Part shown: in pieces, positions 1 through 11,303 of the stretch
Layout: every line of letters begins with the position of its first letter
Position numbering within the stretch: position 1 is the first letter of the stretch
Assembly: GCA_002786025.1 (NCBI GenBank)
Contig: NHNW01000033.1
Coordinates: forward strand, 186,001 to 250,000
Direction: 5' to 3'
DNA: 64,000 nt
DNA from: Zasmidium citrigriseum
Lineage: Eukaryota > Ascomycota > Dothideomycetes > Mycosphaerellales > Mycosphaerellaceae
Notes under the pieces: model-generated
Told to the model about the DNA's origin: nothing
The model's database searches: none
The model's input: the letters and a program-made list of their open reading frames with translations, nothing else
Translations under genes and position numbers: made by a program

Positions 1-2968
1 GGAACAAGTTAATCCGCTTCTTAGTCTACTTCTAGGTACTATATAGTAAAGAGGGTATAGAAATTCGAACGTCGAGCTTACCGTATAGAATAGGCTTCTA
101 GTTAGTATCGTACTTCTTAGTATCCTCTAGTATCTATATCTTCTTATTAATAGTCTCGATCTTAGCTTTAGATTATAGTCCTCGGCGCTCCTTAAGTAAC
201 TTTACCTAGGGATTCTACTTCTTACGCTTATATATACTAGGGATAATAATAGTATAGTCGCTAGTATCTTCGGCTAGAAGAGTAAGTAAGCCCTATATTA
301 TATTCTACCTACCCTTAGGCGTATGTATACGCTCGATATTAAAATCTAAGTAGCGGAAGGCTTAAGCTCCTATATTACTCTCCTTAGTACTACTAGCCCT
401 ATATTAATCCTTAATGTAGTAGGAGTATAATATAAGGGTAGGGTAAGAGTCTAGGCGTAGTAGTATATAGAGGAGGTAGTAGATAGGGTTAGTTCTTATT
501 AACTACTAAATTAATCCGTAAACTATAGTACGTCCCTATCCTAGGTTATGCTTCTCTCGAATTAAGCGCTAGTACTATCGATATATCCGCACCTTATCTA
601 TAGTAACATCGTAGATAGTATTCCTAGCTAAGGCTAGATTGTTTCTAGGGTTCTTAGCGTAGAAGGGACTCTCCTACTAGTTAAAGAGGCCTTTTAAGGT
701 AAGGTTACCGTTCTTCTCCTAGTTGTCCTTACTTAGTTCGCCTACTATATACGATATAGCTAGGGCTAAGTTTAGAAAAGGAATCTTCTAGCTTATAGGT
801 ATATTATATGTTTAGGCTATAAAGCGATAGGGACCGAGAGTATTAGAAGGGACGTTAGGGCGGTAAAGTATATCGAACTAGTTAGGGTTCTAACGGCGGA
901 ACCTATTAAGGTTATCTTTAGTAGTAACTATAGCTCTAACCTTACTCGTTAAGGTAGCGTAGTTACCTTATCGGTTTAGTATTCCTAGGATCCTACTTAT
1001 AAACAGTCGCAAGTAATTATAGTAGAGCGGGCTCGCGTATTAGCGCTTACCGTTCTCGTTATAATCCTTAAGATACTACCGGACTTAATTATTAGTAAAT
1101 TTCGGCTTATTCTTGTTAGTATAATTAATCTAAGCGATTAGGGTAGTATCTACGAATCCTAGGTACTTGTTATAGATCTAAGACTTCTTATTACTAGGTA
1201 GTAATATGCCGCTATAATTAGATACTATAGGAGAGTTGCCGAAAGTACTAGATATAGGACGAGAGAAGTTACTAGAGCTAGATTAGGGAAGGTTTCCTAA
1301 TCTAGTACGAGGAAGACTGGAGTTAGTTCGGCTATAGCTACTAGAGCGAGGAGGAGTAGGCGACTATTACGTAGGCGTAACTTAGCTAGAAGTAGGGTTA
1401 CTCTTCGGACGGTTAGGTAAGGTATTAGATATAGAGCGCTAGTAACTAGGTCGAGGAGGATTCTAACCCTATCCTAAGTTTAAAGGCAGTAGCTTCGTAT
1501 AAGGGCGTAGGTTTCTAGTAGGACCTTATTAAGATAGAGCGGCTTTCTCTTAAATCGAAGGAGGAGTAGGGTTAGTATTAGTTCGAGGACGGCCGCTAGT
1601 AGGAGAAGGTCCTCGCTACTTATTCTAATTTAAGAAGCTAGTATTAGGTGCGAGTGTCTATAACTCTTCCTAGATACGAGGATCGACTAGGTAAAGGAAC
1701 TAATCTTCTAAGTATAGTCCGAGGTTATTCTTCGTTAGCTAGTCTTATACTTCCGCTAAGTTAAGATCGATAGTATTAATAAGATGCTTCTTCTTGCTAT
1801 TATCGATAGTATCTAGATTAGTCTACTCGACCTAATAGTTGTTACTTAGGCCACCCTTACCTCTCTAGTCTATAAGTCTCTAAATAAAGGCCTTACTAAT
1901 ACGAGGAGCGACCGCCTTCTAATCCTTATAGCTAAGGATAAAGGTAGTAAACTCTTTCTGTCGCTAAGGCGGTGCGCTAATGTCGAGGAAGTACTATATA
2001 AAGTAACGCTTAATAGGTAAAGATAGCTATAAAGCTATAGCCTTCCTTAGTACTATATACCGATTACGAGCCTTTTCTCCCTACGTTAATACTTTATCTA
2101 GCGCCTTATATTTACGACGATTAGGCGCTATATTAGTAGCTTTCTTAATACGATCTACTATTTCTAGTATACCAATAGACCGCCCCTCGATAAAGTAGTT
2201 AGTATATACGTAGATAAAGTTAGTAAAGTTAGTCTTATTCTCGTCGCTTAGAGTCTTAAGGAAGTCGCTAAGCTAATTCAAGTTCTTGTTAAGCACGCTT
2301 AGGGAATCGTCGGTAACTAAGGGGAACTAGCGGTCGTAGAAGTCTCTAATATAGTCTATAGACCTAAGGAGTTATAATACCTTAAGTTTACCGGGCTTTA
2401 CGAGACTATAGGCTAGATTAGAGCTAGCTAGTACGGCGGGTATTAGCGCTCTACCTCTAGAGCGCGCTATAGCGTCGGAGTAGGTAGAAGGTAATAGGGT
2501 TATCGGTAGGTATTCGGTAAAGTCGGTAAGAGTAGAACTATTAATAGAGGAAGAGCTCGAAGAAGTCGGAAGGTTCGAGGTACTAAAGGCGGTAGTATTG
2601 TCGGTATTATTAAAGTTAAGAGGTTAGCGGAATAGAAGGGGGCTTAAGTACCTATAGCGGTAGCTAGCTTTATAGGCTAAGCCGCTATAGTTATACGTAG
2701 TATCTTTAGCAAACTATAAATATTTGCGCTTCTAAATTACTCGTATAGGTTCTACGTATTCGGATACCTTATAACTAGCTAGCTATACTATAACACGTGC
2801 TATATATAGTAGTTAATTAGATAACGGTATATCGAGAGCTAGTATCGTAAATCCGGAAGCGAGGGGGTCTAGTTTAGTTCTTAAGCGAGAGAGGCGATAA
2901 TAGTATCGTCCCTATATATATACGTAGCCTATAGAGTCGTATAGGTAGCTAGTTAGGGAGGTTAGGCG
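1..2968 (-). pseudogene. Long accessory ORF of element 2, related to ORF3 of element 1
   Basis: A RIP-degraded minus-strand frame that leaves the window at base 1. Near 661-740 the conceptual product has a W-x-x-N-G-x-L pattern followed by a stop-interrupted tryptophan pair. The same pattern occurs near 34,380-34,450 in the third ORF of element 1. The part from about 1,900 to 2,350 encodes a helix-rich stretch with many Lys, Asp and Asn, as does the N-terminal half of that other ORF. I recognise no known domain. It lies downstream of pol and the short helical frames, as ORF3 lies downstream of pol in element 1. The homology was read by eye and needs an alignment. Confidence 0.45.
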
Positions 2969-2990
2969 TTCGTACCCCGGCGGGGTATAA
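2969..2990. repeat. Boundary palindrome of element 2, copy 1
   Basis: Inverted repeat of the form GTACCC...GGGTA, followed by GTAAAAG. All copies fit arms GTACCCCG and CGGGGTAC around one central base, with CG pairs changed to TA in some. It separates the long left frame from the next short frame. Confidence 0.7.
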
Positions 2991-4084
2991 TCGTAAAAGC
3001 GATATCCGAAGGCTAACTACTTAACTATAGGTAGTCTAATTTAGCCTAAAATAGGTACTCCGTTAAAGGCCTTCCCTACAATCCTTAGAATATCTCTAGT
3101 ATATACCTATTCGTAGCGGGAGTACCTACGGAGTCGAGTAGGGGTAAGAACTTAGATCTAATCGTCTAGAATAGCGCTAAACTCTAGGCGTTATTGTCGG
3201 AGAGGAGGATCTAAGCTAGCTACTATTCGGAACGTAGCCCTCTATCGGTAGTCTAGTACCTAAAATAGTACTAATTATAGGTCGGGGGAATTAATAAGGA
3301 GTATCTTACGCCTATCGATTTGTCGAATACGCAAGCTAGTTCTAATAATAAAGGGTAGGCTAGTAGCGGTTCTAGGAGTCCGTCTAGTATAGTCGTTAGT
3401 ATACCTAAGCTAATAGATTAAGCGGCGAGAATCTCGAGATCTAGGGGTAGGGTATCTTCGCCGATTCTCTAGCTCCTATTATAGATCTACTATCTAACGC
3501 CTCTACGTATTACCCTTAGTAGTATATTTAGTAAGTATCGCCTCCTATAGCTCGATCTCTTCTTATAGTAGTTATAGTTTAGCGTCGATTTCGTTAGTAT
3601 TAAAGCGTAGGTATCTATTATTATCGCGCTAATCTCTAGCGCCTCTCTATATAAGCCGGATAATAGGCGTTCGAGGGCGACGCTAGGCGAGGCGTAGTTC
3701 GATAACATCGATTCGGTATCGTTCCCTAAAGTCCGTAGGAATCGGTTAGGCTAACTACTAGGTAGCTTCTTCTTCCCGAGCTTAAACATAGCGTAGTTTA
3801 GTCTAGTTACGTTCCAAGTACTTAATTAGATCCTTAATTTCGCGTACTCGCTATCGACGAGTTTCCTATATAGAGTAAGGGGTAGACGGTAACTAGAGAA
3901 TATAGTTTCGTTCTATCTAGAGCTCTAGAGATTCGGTCTCGATAACCGAGATAAGTTTCCTAAATACGGCTATAGCGAAAGGTACAATCTATATTATTCG
4001 GATATAAGTAGCACGTATATAGAGAGAATATACTATCTAGCCGAGCGGGGTTATTATAGATCGTCTAGGGATCCGGCTCTTACG
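2991..4084 (-). pseudogene. Accessory helical ORF of element 2 (third after pol)
   Basis: Minus-strand conceptual frame between two boundary palindromes. In about 3,490-3,710 the best frame reads as a charged, helix-rich sequence with many Glu, Leu and Gln (as TAG), likely coiled coil, interrupted only by RIP-type stops. A different minus frame is open for 72 codons over the same bases but is rich in Ser, Tyr and Arg and looks like chance. No family recognised. Confidence 0.35.
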
Positions 4085-4106
4085 TTCGTACCCTAGCGGG
4101 GTATAA
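4085..4106. repeat. Boundary palindrome of element 2, copy 2
   Basis: GTACCC and GGGGTA arms with centre TAGC. It matches copy 1 apart from one CG-to-TA change. It separates two accessory frames. Confidence 0.7.
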
Positions 4107-5706
4107 ATTATAGGAGGTGCTAAGCTACCCTAGTAATATAGTACTATTACGGAAGTTATAGTCTAGAATCGATAATATACTTCGGAGGATCCTCGATAAA
4201 GGTAGGGAACTTGTCTTATCTAGATAGGAAACCGATAAAGCTAGACTAGAATAGAAGGGAAAGGATATAATATAATCTTCCCGTACTATATAGATAACGG
4301 GAACATAGATAGATATAATAAAGGAAAGAAGGAGAAGGTAGAAGTAAGCTATATTACTAGTAGACCTTAAAGTTAGAGGCTCGATATAATTAGCAAACAG
4401 CCGCTACTATATATCCTGTCTATACCTCTATCTTTAACTCCTAGGCCTAAAGTTATCTATACCTCTCTAAGCTTAAAGTATTAGAGTACCTATCCTAGGC
4501 TAGGCGGATAATCTTATAGCGACAACTCGGTATTACCCTTATTATATTAGAAGGTATATAGAAATACCGAGCTAGCTATAGGCCCGTTAGGCGGTTAACC
4601 TCTTTACGCTAGCGCTCTAGATTAGTATACTAGCGAGTAAGGTTAGCCTTATACTCCGTCTAGTTTATAACTATACCGTTACGAATTCTCTAGCGAATAG
4701 ACACCTATAGCTAGCTAGGGAATAAGTAGGTGCTAGGCGCTAGCGTCGTTAAAGGAGGAGTACCGAGGCGAAAGATAGATCGATAGCTATCGAAGGTATA
4801 GGGGTTAGGCTAGGTACGGTAGCGCTCTAGATCCTACTATATACTAAGAGTCTAGCGTCCCTAGAAGTCGTCCCTAGCGTAGTACTTATCGATAATACGA
4901 TCCTATAGGCGAGTATTAGAATTACTAGCCTAAAGTAATAGGTAGATCTCGTTAAGGTTAAAGGTAGGGTTAGGCTCTCCGAGCCTCTAGTTCTACGCTC
5001 CTATACGTAATAGGCGGACGATAGAGGTATTTAGCCGCGAAGCTAGAATATAGGGCTCGACCGTATTAGCGTAATACTACTATCTCTTAGTAGTAGAAGG
5101 TAAGTAGTACTAGCGGTTAAGGAAGGTTTACTACTACTCGTTTATTATCCGATTACTATCTTAAGTCTTATCTTATAGCAAGTTATCTAGCTCCTCCCTT
5201 ATATCCCTTAGTAAGCGAATAGTACGCTTAAGTTCGCTAATACGGCGCGTAGTTGCTTCTATATAAGTAAGCGCTCCTTAGTTAGTATAGGTAGGGGAGT
5301 ATAGGTACTATATTTCCTATATAAGCTTAGCTTCCTCGAGGCGGACGACACCCTTTAGAGCGCGGATATCGCTTATATTAGCGGTGTCGGCGGAAGTAAT
5401 TCTTGTACGGTAGGCGTTTAGCTTTTAATAAAGCTCTCGCGGCTTTAGAGGAGGAAAGCTTAGATCTATCGTAAAAGGTACGAGTCGTAGTACGACGCGG
5501 AGAAGGTTAATATTCGAGTAGCGGCGGGAAGTTATACTAGCGACAGCCGCTAGGCCTAATTAGGAAATTACTATATATAATCTATTAGAAGCCTTTAGTT
5601 CCAGACCTAGTTACTTTAGTAATAACTTTAGATATACTAACAATCTACGAGTATTACCTAATAGCGTAGAGGCGGCGTAGGTACCGGGTAGCGGCGGTTC
5701 TAACCT
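4107..5706 (-). pseudogene. Accessory helical ORF of element 2 (second after pol)
   Basis: Minus-strand frame between palindromes. Around 5,120-5,450 the conceptual product is rich in Arg, Glu, Leu and Ile with a long run free of non-RIP stops, consistent with a coiled-coil protein of several hundred residues. No enzymatic motif seen. Function unknown. Gag-like or structural roles are possible but unsupported. Confidence 0.35.
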
Positions 5707-5729
5707 TTTATACCCTAGCGGAGTACGAT
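5707..5729. repeat. Boundary palindrome of element 2, copy 3
   Basis: TATACCC...GGAGTACGA arms, in the flipped orientation relative to copies 1 and 2, again followed by CGTAAAAG. Confidence 0.6.
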
Positions 5730-7260
5730 CGTAAAAGTAACGAGCCGTTCTTAATATTACTTCTCCTATAGGTACGAGACGTAGGCAATAGATATAGGAG
5801 TAGCGACTAAAAGGAGGGATAAAGGTTTTTATACTAAAGAGCCCTAAACTAGAAGGTTCGCGGAGAAGAAGTAGCTATTACTATAAGCTAACTCCTAATC
5901 CTTCCGTCTAATTCTCCCTAGTAATATCCCTTTTCTATTCCTAATATACTTCTTTTAATACTACTTACTTAGGACGCAATCTTATCGTATAGTACTATTC
6001 TTATAGGCGCTTAAGGCGGCGGCGATTAGCCTATATAGTACGACTCTAATCCTTAGTAACTCGATTGTTCTCGGGCCTCTCTTATCGAAGTAGGCTATCT
6101 AGACTAGTACGACTACGGTAGGTATTCCTTTCTTACGTATTAAGCTAGCGAACTTAGGCGTCGATCTAAGTAGCTTACTAGTTTAGAGGGTTTAGGAACA
6201 GTCTATCGACACTATCGATGTTTCTTATAATAAAGTTAGTATTAATAGGAAGTTAAGGACCGTAGGTAGTACTATTAGTACGGCTAGTAGTATTATTACG
6301 ATAGCCTAGACGATAGATAGAGCGGCGAGATTTATAATAGCTAGGAGGATAGTAAGTACGACGACTCTCGAGCTTACGCTATAGATCGATATCCTAGCGA
6401 AGACGGGCGTTCCCTACGATAGTATACTCGTTAAGGATACGTTCCTATAGAGTAATATCTTACTAAAGCAGATCTAGATTAGCGCGGATCTCGTTAATAT
6501 TAAAGCGAGGGCCCTAATCGTCGTTACGTTATCCTCTAGTACCTTGTTCTATAAGGCGGAAGATCTAATACTATAGACGAGAGGCCTATAGTCTTAGTTC
6601 TACTACTCGAAATATATAATCCTCGGTAACCGTAGTAGAAACAACCGTCGCTCCTAGGTAGGCGGCGAGGTAGTCGTGGATAAAGGCATCTATAATGTCC
6701 GATATTCTATTCTATTTACCGATTAGAGTAGAGCGGATCTAATTACGATCTATTTTAAGGTGCTCGATAGTATTCTCGATATCGCGGATACGCTATCGGC
6801 GAGCCTCTTATTTATAGCCGCTATTTATAGGCAAGCTAAGGATATAGTTACGCTCTAACTAGAGCTCCTTAGACTCGGTCTCTAAGACTAACTCGACGGC
6901 TTCGAGATCTAATATCTTAGCGAATAGGTAAGGTAGATCTAATAGTATAGGGTTCGAAGGCAGTAGCTAGTATAATAGCGATCTTTACTAATAGGCGGAG
7001 GCGTAGATTAAGTTACCGCTTGAAAGTATCGGTCGTTACGTAGTAGAAGAATAGCTAAAGGCGCGAGGGTAATAGGAAGTTATACGTAGCTAGCGCTATT
7101 CCTAATACGGAAGTTACGGCTTATAACTACCTTAGGGAACTATTTTATATTCCTTGCTCCCCCCCTTTACTTATTACTACAATCGCAATTCTAGAAGAGC
7201 TCGCGGATAGCTAGTACCTATCTATTACCGAAATTATAGCTAGTTTTCTACCGTTAGACG
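5730..7260 (-). pseudogene. Accessory helical ORF of element 2 (first after pol)
   Basis: Minus-strand frame just downstream of the pol boundary palindrome. From about 6,560 to 6,960 the conceptual product is helix-rich (Leu, Glu, Ile, Arg), with internal stops mostly TAG where Gln or Trp is expected. No known domain recognised. Its position directly after integrase is unusual for Gypsy elements. Confidence 0.35.
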
Positions 7261-7283
7261 TTCGTACCCCGCTAGGGTATAAA
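7261..7283. repeat. Boundary palindrome of element 2, copy 4
   Basis: GTACCCCG arm, then CTAGGGTATAAACGTAAAAG. Lies at the end of the pol frame. Equivalent in position to the palindrome at 36,538 in element 1. Confidence 0.7.
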
Positions 7284-10200
7284 CGTAAAAGTACGGGATT
7301 ATCGATATCGTAATCCCTTAGAGGCGTATAGAGGTCTAGCATGTAACGAGGAGGTTATAGATAGTAATAAAAGGCGTATACGTATAGACTATCGTCTTAT
7401 CTATAAGGAGTATATCGAGGAAGATAAAGACGGCGACTAGGACTACGAGCTAGCGTAGAAGCGAAAGCCTATATCGTATAAGAGTACCCCGTTAACTTCG
7501 GCTTACGCGCGATCTAGAGAGTAATAGGTTTCTAAAAGTATATAGCCCTTAGTTATAAGGCCAATAGGTCGAATAGAGTATTAAGTAAGAATTTCGAAGA
7601 AAATCTAGCTAGTCGTACCTCTAGTAAAGAAAATCTAGCTAGTCGTACCTCTAGTACCCTTCCCTTTCTTTAGAGCTTAGCCGCGGGAGGCTTAACTACG
7701 GATAAGCGATACCTAGCTTAGTAAACTATAGGTCTTCTTCCTTAAGATTATTATTATCTTCCGGTTTATCCTTATCTTTAGCCTTAAATAGTCGCGGCTA
7801 ATTAGCTTTAGCGATATTAGGGGTAGGATCGCTAACATTCTCTTCTATCGTACGGAATAGGTAGGTAACCTTCTTAAGAAGATAGTACGCGAAGGTCCTA
7901 TCTATCTTAGTACTATCTAGTTCCTCTAGTAGATAGGAGTATAGCCGTTCTAGCTTCGAGAAGCTAGTTATGTCTCTTTCTCTAATACGGAAGGGACCTT
8001 TCTAGCGGAAGGACAACTTGTCGGATTTGTTATATTTGTCTTCGGTACGATATATAAGGACCGTATCGCTAGGCTAGAATTCCTCGAAGCTAATATTGTT
8101 ACGACTATTATAGTACTACTTCGTAGTAGCCTTTATCCGCTTTTAGCGAGCCTAGAGTTCCTTAAGTAATCCTTCTATTCGCTAAAGTTGTTTAGCGCGA
8201 TACTATAGAAGTGTTCTACGGTTACGAACTATACCCTAATCTCGGATAGTAGTAGTAGGGTATTCGACTTTAATAGGTAGTACTACTTTATACCCGAACA
8301 TAATAGTATAGGGAGATTAGCTAGTTCGACTATTAGTTATCGTTCGATCCGCCTAGGCAATAGTAGGAACCTATTTCCTCTACCTAGTTAGGGTGCTATT
8401 CGTAAGTTTAGTAAGGGTATCTAGTAACGGCCGATATCTAACTTTAACTTAGGTATTCGAATAGGGATTATATAGGGAGATACGAACTCTCTTAATACCT
8501 AGGCTAGTAAGTAGACGAGCTACCTTACTAGCGTACTACTTCGTATTATTAAGAATAATCTCTAGAGGGGTTCTATACCGGCAGAAGACATCGGTATATA
8601 GCTAGTCGGCGATAATCCGGGCTATTACTTTCTTAGAAGAGTAGTTAACATACTTAACTTCGATCTATCTACTAAGTACCTCCCTTACTACGAGTAGGCA
8701 CCTATAGGCATTAATATAGACAGGATCTATAGCCTATCTTTCGCTAACGAAGTTCTATATAGTAGGGCGGAGTTTAGCTAGCCGAGGGTGTCTATTCCGG
8801 TAGTTACATAGACCGTATAATTTAAAATGCTTAGAGTAAGATAGATATAGCCCTTCCTACTAGTATCTACGCTAAATTATATTAAACATAATGTTAGTGC
8901 TACGGTAGCTATTCTTCTCGTAGAAGGTATATAGGATCTAGTCCTATACGTAGGGTTAGTCTATAACACGCTATAATAGAGTATACTTATAAGGTTGCCG
9001 GAACAAGACACTACCTTAGACTACGAATTTCCTTAACTATAATACTAGTATACGGTATCGTTAGCGTATTATCCCTCGCGGGCGGCGGCGTTTTACTATA
9101 ATCTAGGCTAGCTATTAGGAAGTCTTATTATAATACTCCGGGTAATTAAGAATACTAGTATCCTCCTATAGAGGATTAGTTCGCTATACTAGGTATATAA
9201 GGTAGAAGTCGTCGTCGATTATAGCCTTAATATCCTCTTCCTCTACTAGCTCTTCGTAATCTTGTTCTATAGCCGGCTTACGAGACAGGCTATTAGGAGT
9301 AGAGTATTTAGTTCTAGGTACATATCGAACTTCGAAGGTAAATAGCCGAATCTATATAATCTATCGGGTAATAGCTATATTCGGTAGATCCGATAAAGCC
9401 TTATTAAGTTAATATATTAGCGTATTAGTATCTACTTCTAAGATAAAGTAGACACTAAACAACTATAGCTTTAGTTTCCGTAATGCTTTTAGTACGCTAA
9501 GGTATTCGCGTTTTCTAGTATTATACTTCTACTTAGGAGGACTAAAAAGGCTAGATTCGAATCGGACTAGATATCGAACTTTAGGGTTCTTCGGATCGTA
9601 TTATATAAGGACTACTCTAAAACCTTCGCTAGAAGTATTAACTATAAGTACGATACCTCCTCCTTCCTTAGAGTAGTCGATTAACTTTAAGGCTAGAGCT
9701 TCGACGAGGAGACGGGCAATAGTATCCTTAGTATCCTAATACTTCTATTCCTAGACAAACTCCGTATCCTTCCGTAGGAGTTAGAAGAGCGGCTTTCCTC
9801 GAATAGCTAGTTTAGGCACCTAGATCCGGAAGTATATAACTAGTCCTATCTAGATCCTAATATCCTTCTAGTAGGTAGGGGTAGGCTATTCTAGTATCTT
9901 TCGTACTCGTACTATATTAGGGTAGCGACTAAACTTATTAGTTATATAGCTTATAATCTTAACCTTCTTATAAAGAAGTTAGAGCTTCTTCCTAGCTATA
10001 GTACACCCGGCACGTTCTAGATCCGTAAGGACTTTATCGATTACTATAATATGTTTAACGACGAATCTCCGTAGGCTAGGCTTAATATATTCCCTATTAT
10101 AATCTATCTTCGGGCCCTTAATACTAATATCGTCTAGAAAAGGCCGAGCTCGATAGGAGATATAGGCTATTAGTACTTAAGTAATAGCCCTTATAAACTA

Positions 10201-11276
10201 AGTAACTAAGTTTGTAGCTCCTTACGGAAGAGTAGTCTATTAGAACAATCTAAGCGGCGTATCGAAAGCTATAATGTCTCTATAGGACTTATATAGAGTA
10301 ACCTAATTATATCCGGAGAAGATATCGATTAAGCTCGCTATCTTATACCTAGTAAAGTCTTCCGAGAAGCTATTAGTATCCGGGGGTAAGTTAGTATCTC
10401 GAATAGTAACCTTATTAATCTTAATAGTAGTATTAATAAGCCGATAGGTTCTCTCTAGCCTAGTAGACTTCTTCCTAACTAGGAAGTAGGGATTCCGATA
10501 GCTCGAGTAGCTAGATTCGATCGTCTACGCTTTAAGCCGTTCGCGAATTATACCTTTAACTATAGACCGAAGTAATAGGTTTAAACGGAAGCCTAGGTAT
10601 TACTATAGCGTATACGGTATCGTCCGAATATACTATAGTCTAATTACTTCTTCCCGAATTCGTCCTAGATACTTAAAGCTATAGGCTATAGTAGCTTCTC
10701 TATTATAGAGTATCTCGTAGATTATTTCTAGCTCTAGAGGGAGTAAGTCTATACCGATCTTAATAGTATCTAGACGTTCCTAGGTTAGCTAGCTTCCTCT
10801 AGGAATATTAGAAAACTTCTTAATTAAGTATTTCCTATTAAACTTACTAGTTCCTAGGGGTAGTATTACTTCGTAGGCTAGGCAATCGTTACGCTAGGTA
10901 AGGGATCCGCCGGGTTTTAATCCGTCGGTTCTCGAACTATCTTCCTTAATAGGGCGAACTTTCTTAGCCTTCCGTTTATATATAGTATATATATCGGCGG
11001 TTATACTAATAGGCGGGCGAGTATAAGCCTATCTCCTTAGTCTTCGAGCCGCTTTATTAATAGTTGCGGCGAGGAGAATGCCCTTAATATTATCGTTATC
11101 CTAGTCCTCGATATAGAGAAATCTAGCTTTAGCGATATTAGGTAGTAATTTAGCGGCGGTAGTAACGTTAAGGTAAGAATTTTCAACTCCCCTCCCTCTT
11201 TTAAATACCGCGAACGCGGATATAGAAGATCTAGAAGGTAGAGAATTTAATCCGGGAGCGTAATAGTTAATTCCTA
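7284..11276 (-). pseudogene. pol: Gypsy pol of element 2 (RT, RNase H, integrase), RIP-degraded
   Basis: Reverse transcriptase is recognisable on the minus strand around 10,000-10,150: the catalytic F-L-D-D motif is at about 10,129-10,140, followed by I-K-G-P-K, a signature shared with element 1. Both catalytic aspartates survive because GAC GAT contains no TpG. An integrase block near 8,520-8,560 reads P-x-E-I-I-L-N, where the catalytic Asp has become Asn, as in element 1. The rest carries dozens of TAG/TAA stops, so the gene is dead. A 29-base direct duplication lies near its 3' end (7,598-7,655). The clade resembles non-chromodomain Gypsy elements with a DDIPxKGPK reverse transcriptase. 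Confidence 0.75.
7598..7655. repeat. 29-bp tandem duplication
   Basis: Two adjacent copies of AAGAAAATCTAGCTAGTCGT plus nine further bases, identical across both units. The copies have not diverged despite the surrounding RIP, so the duplication probably came after most of the mutation. Confidence 0.7.
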
Positions 11277-11303
11277 CGTTCGTACTCTAGTAGGGTACGA
11301 ACG
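11277..11303. repeat. Boundary palindrome of element 2, copy 5 (gag-protease/pol junction)
   Basis: Near-perfect palindrome with outer arms CGTTCGTAC and GTACGAACG, the most complete copy in this element. It lies between the protease-bearing frame and the reverse transcriptase frame, the same junction as 40,799 in element 1. Confidence 0.75.
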
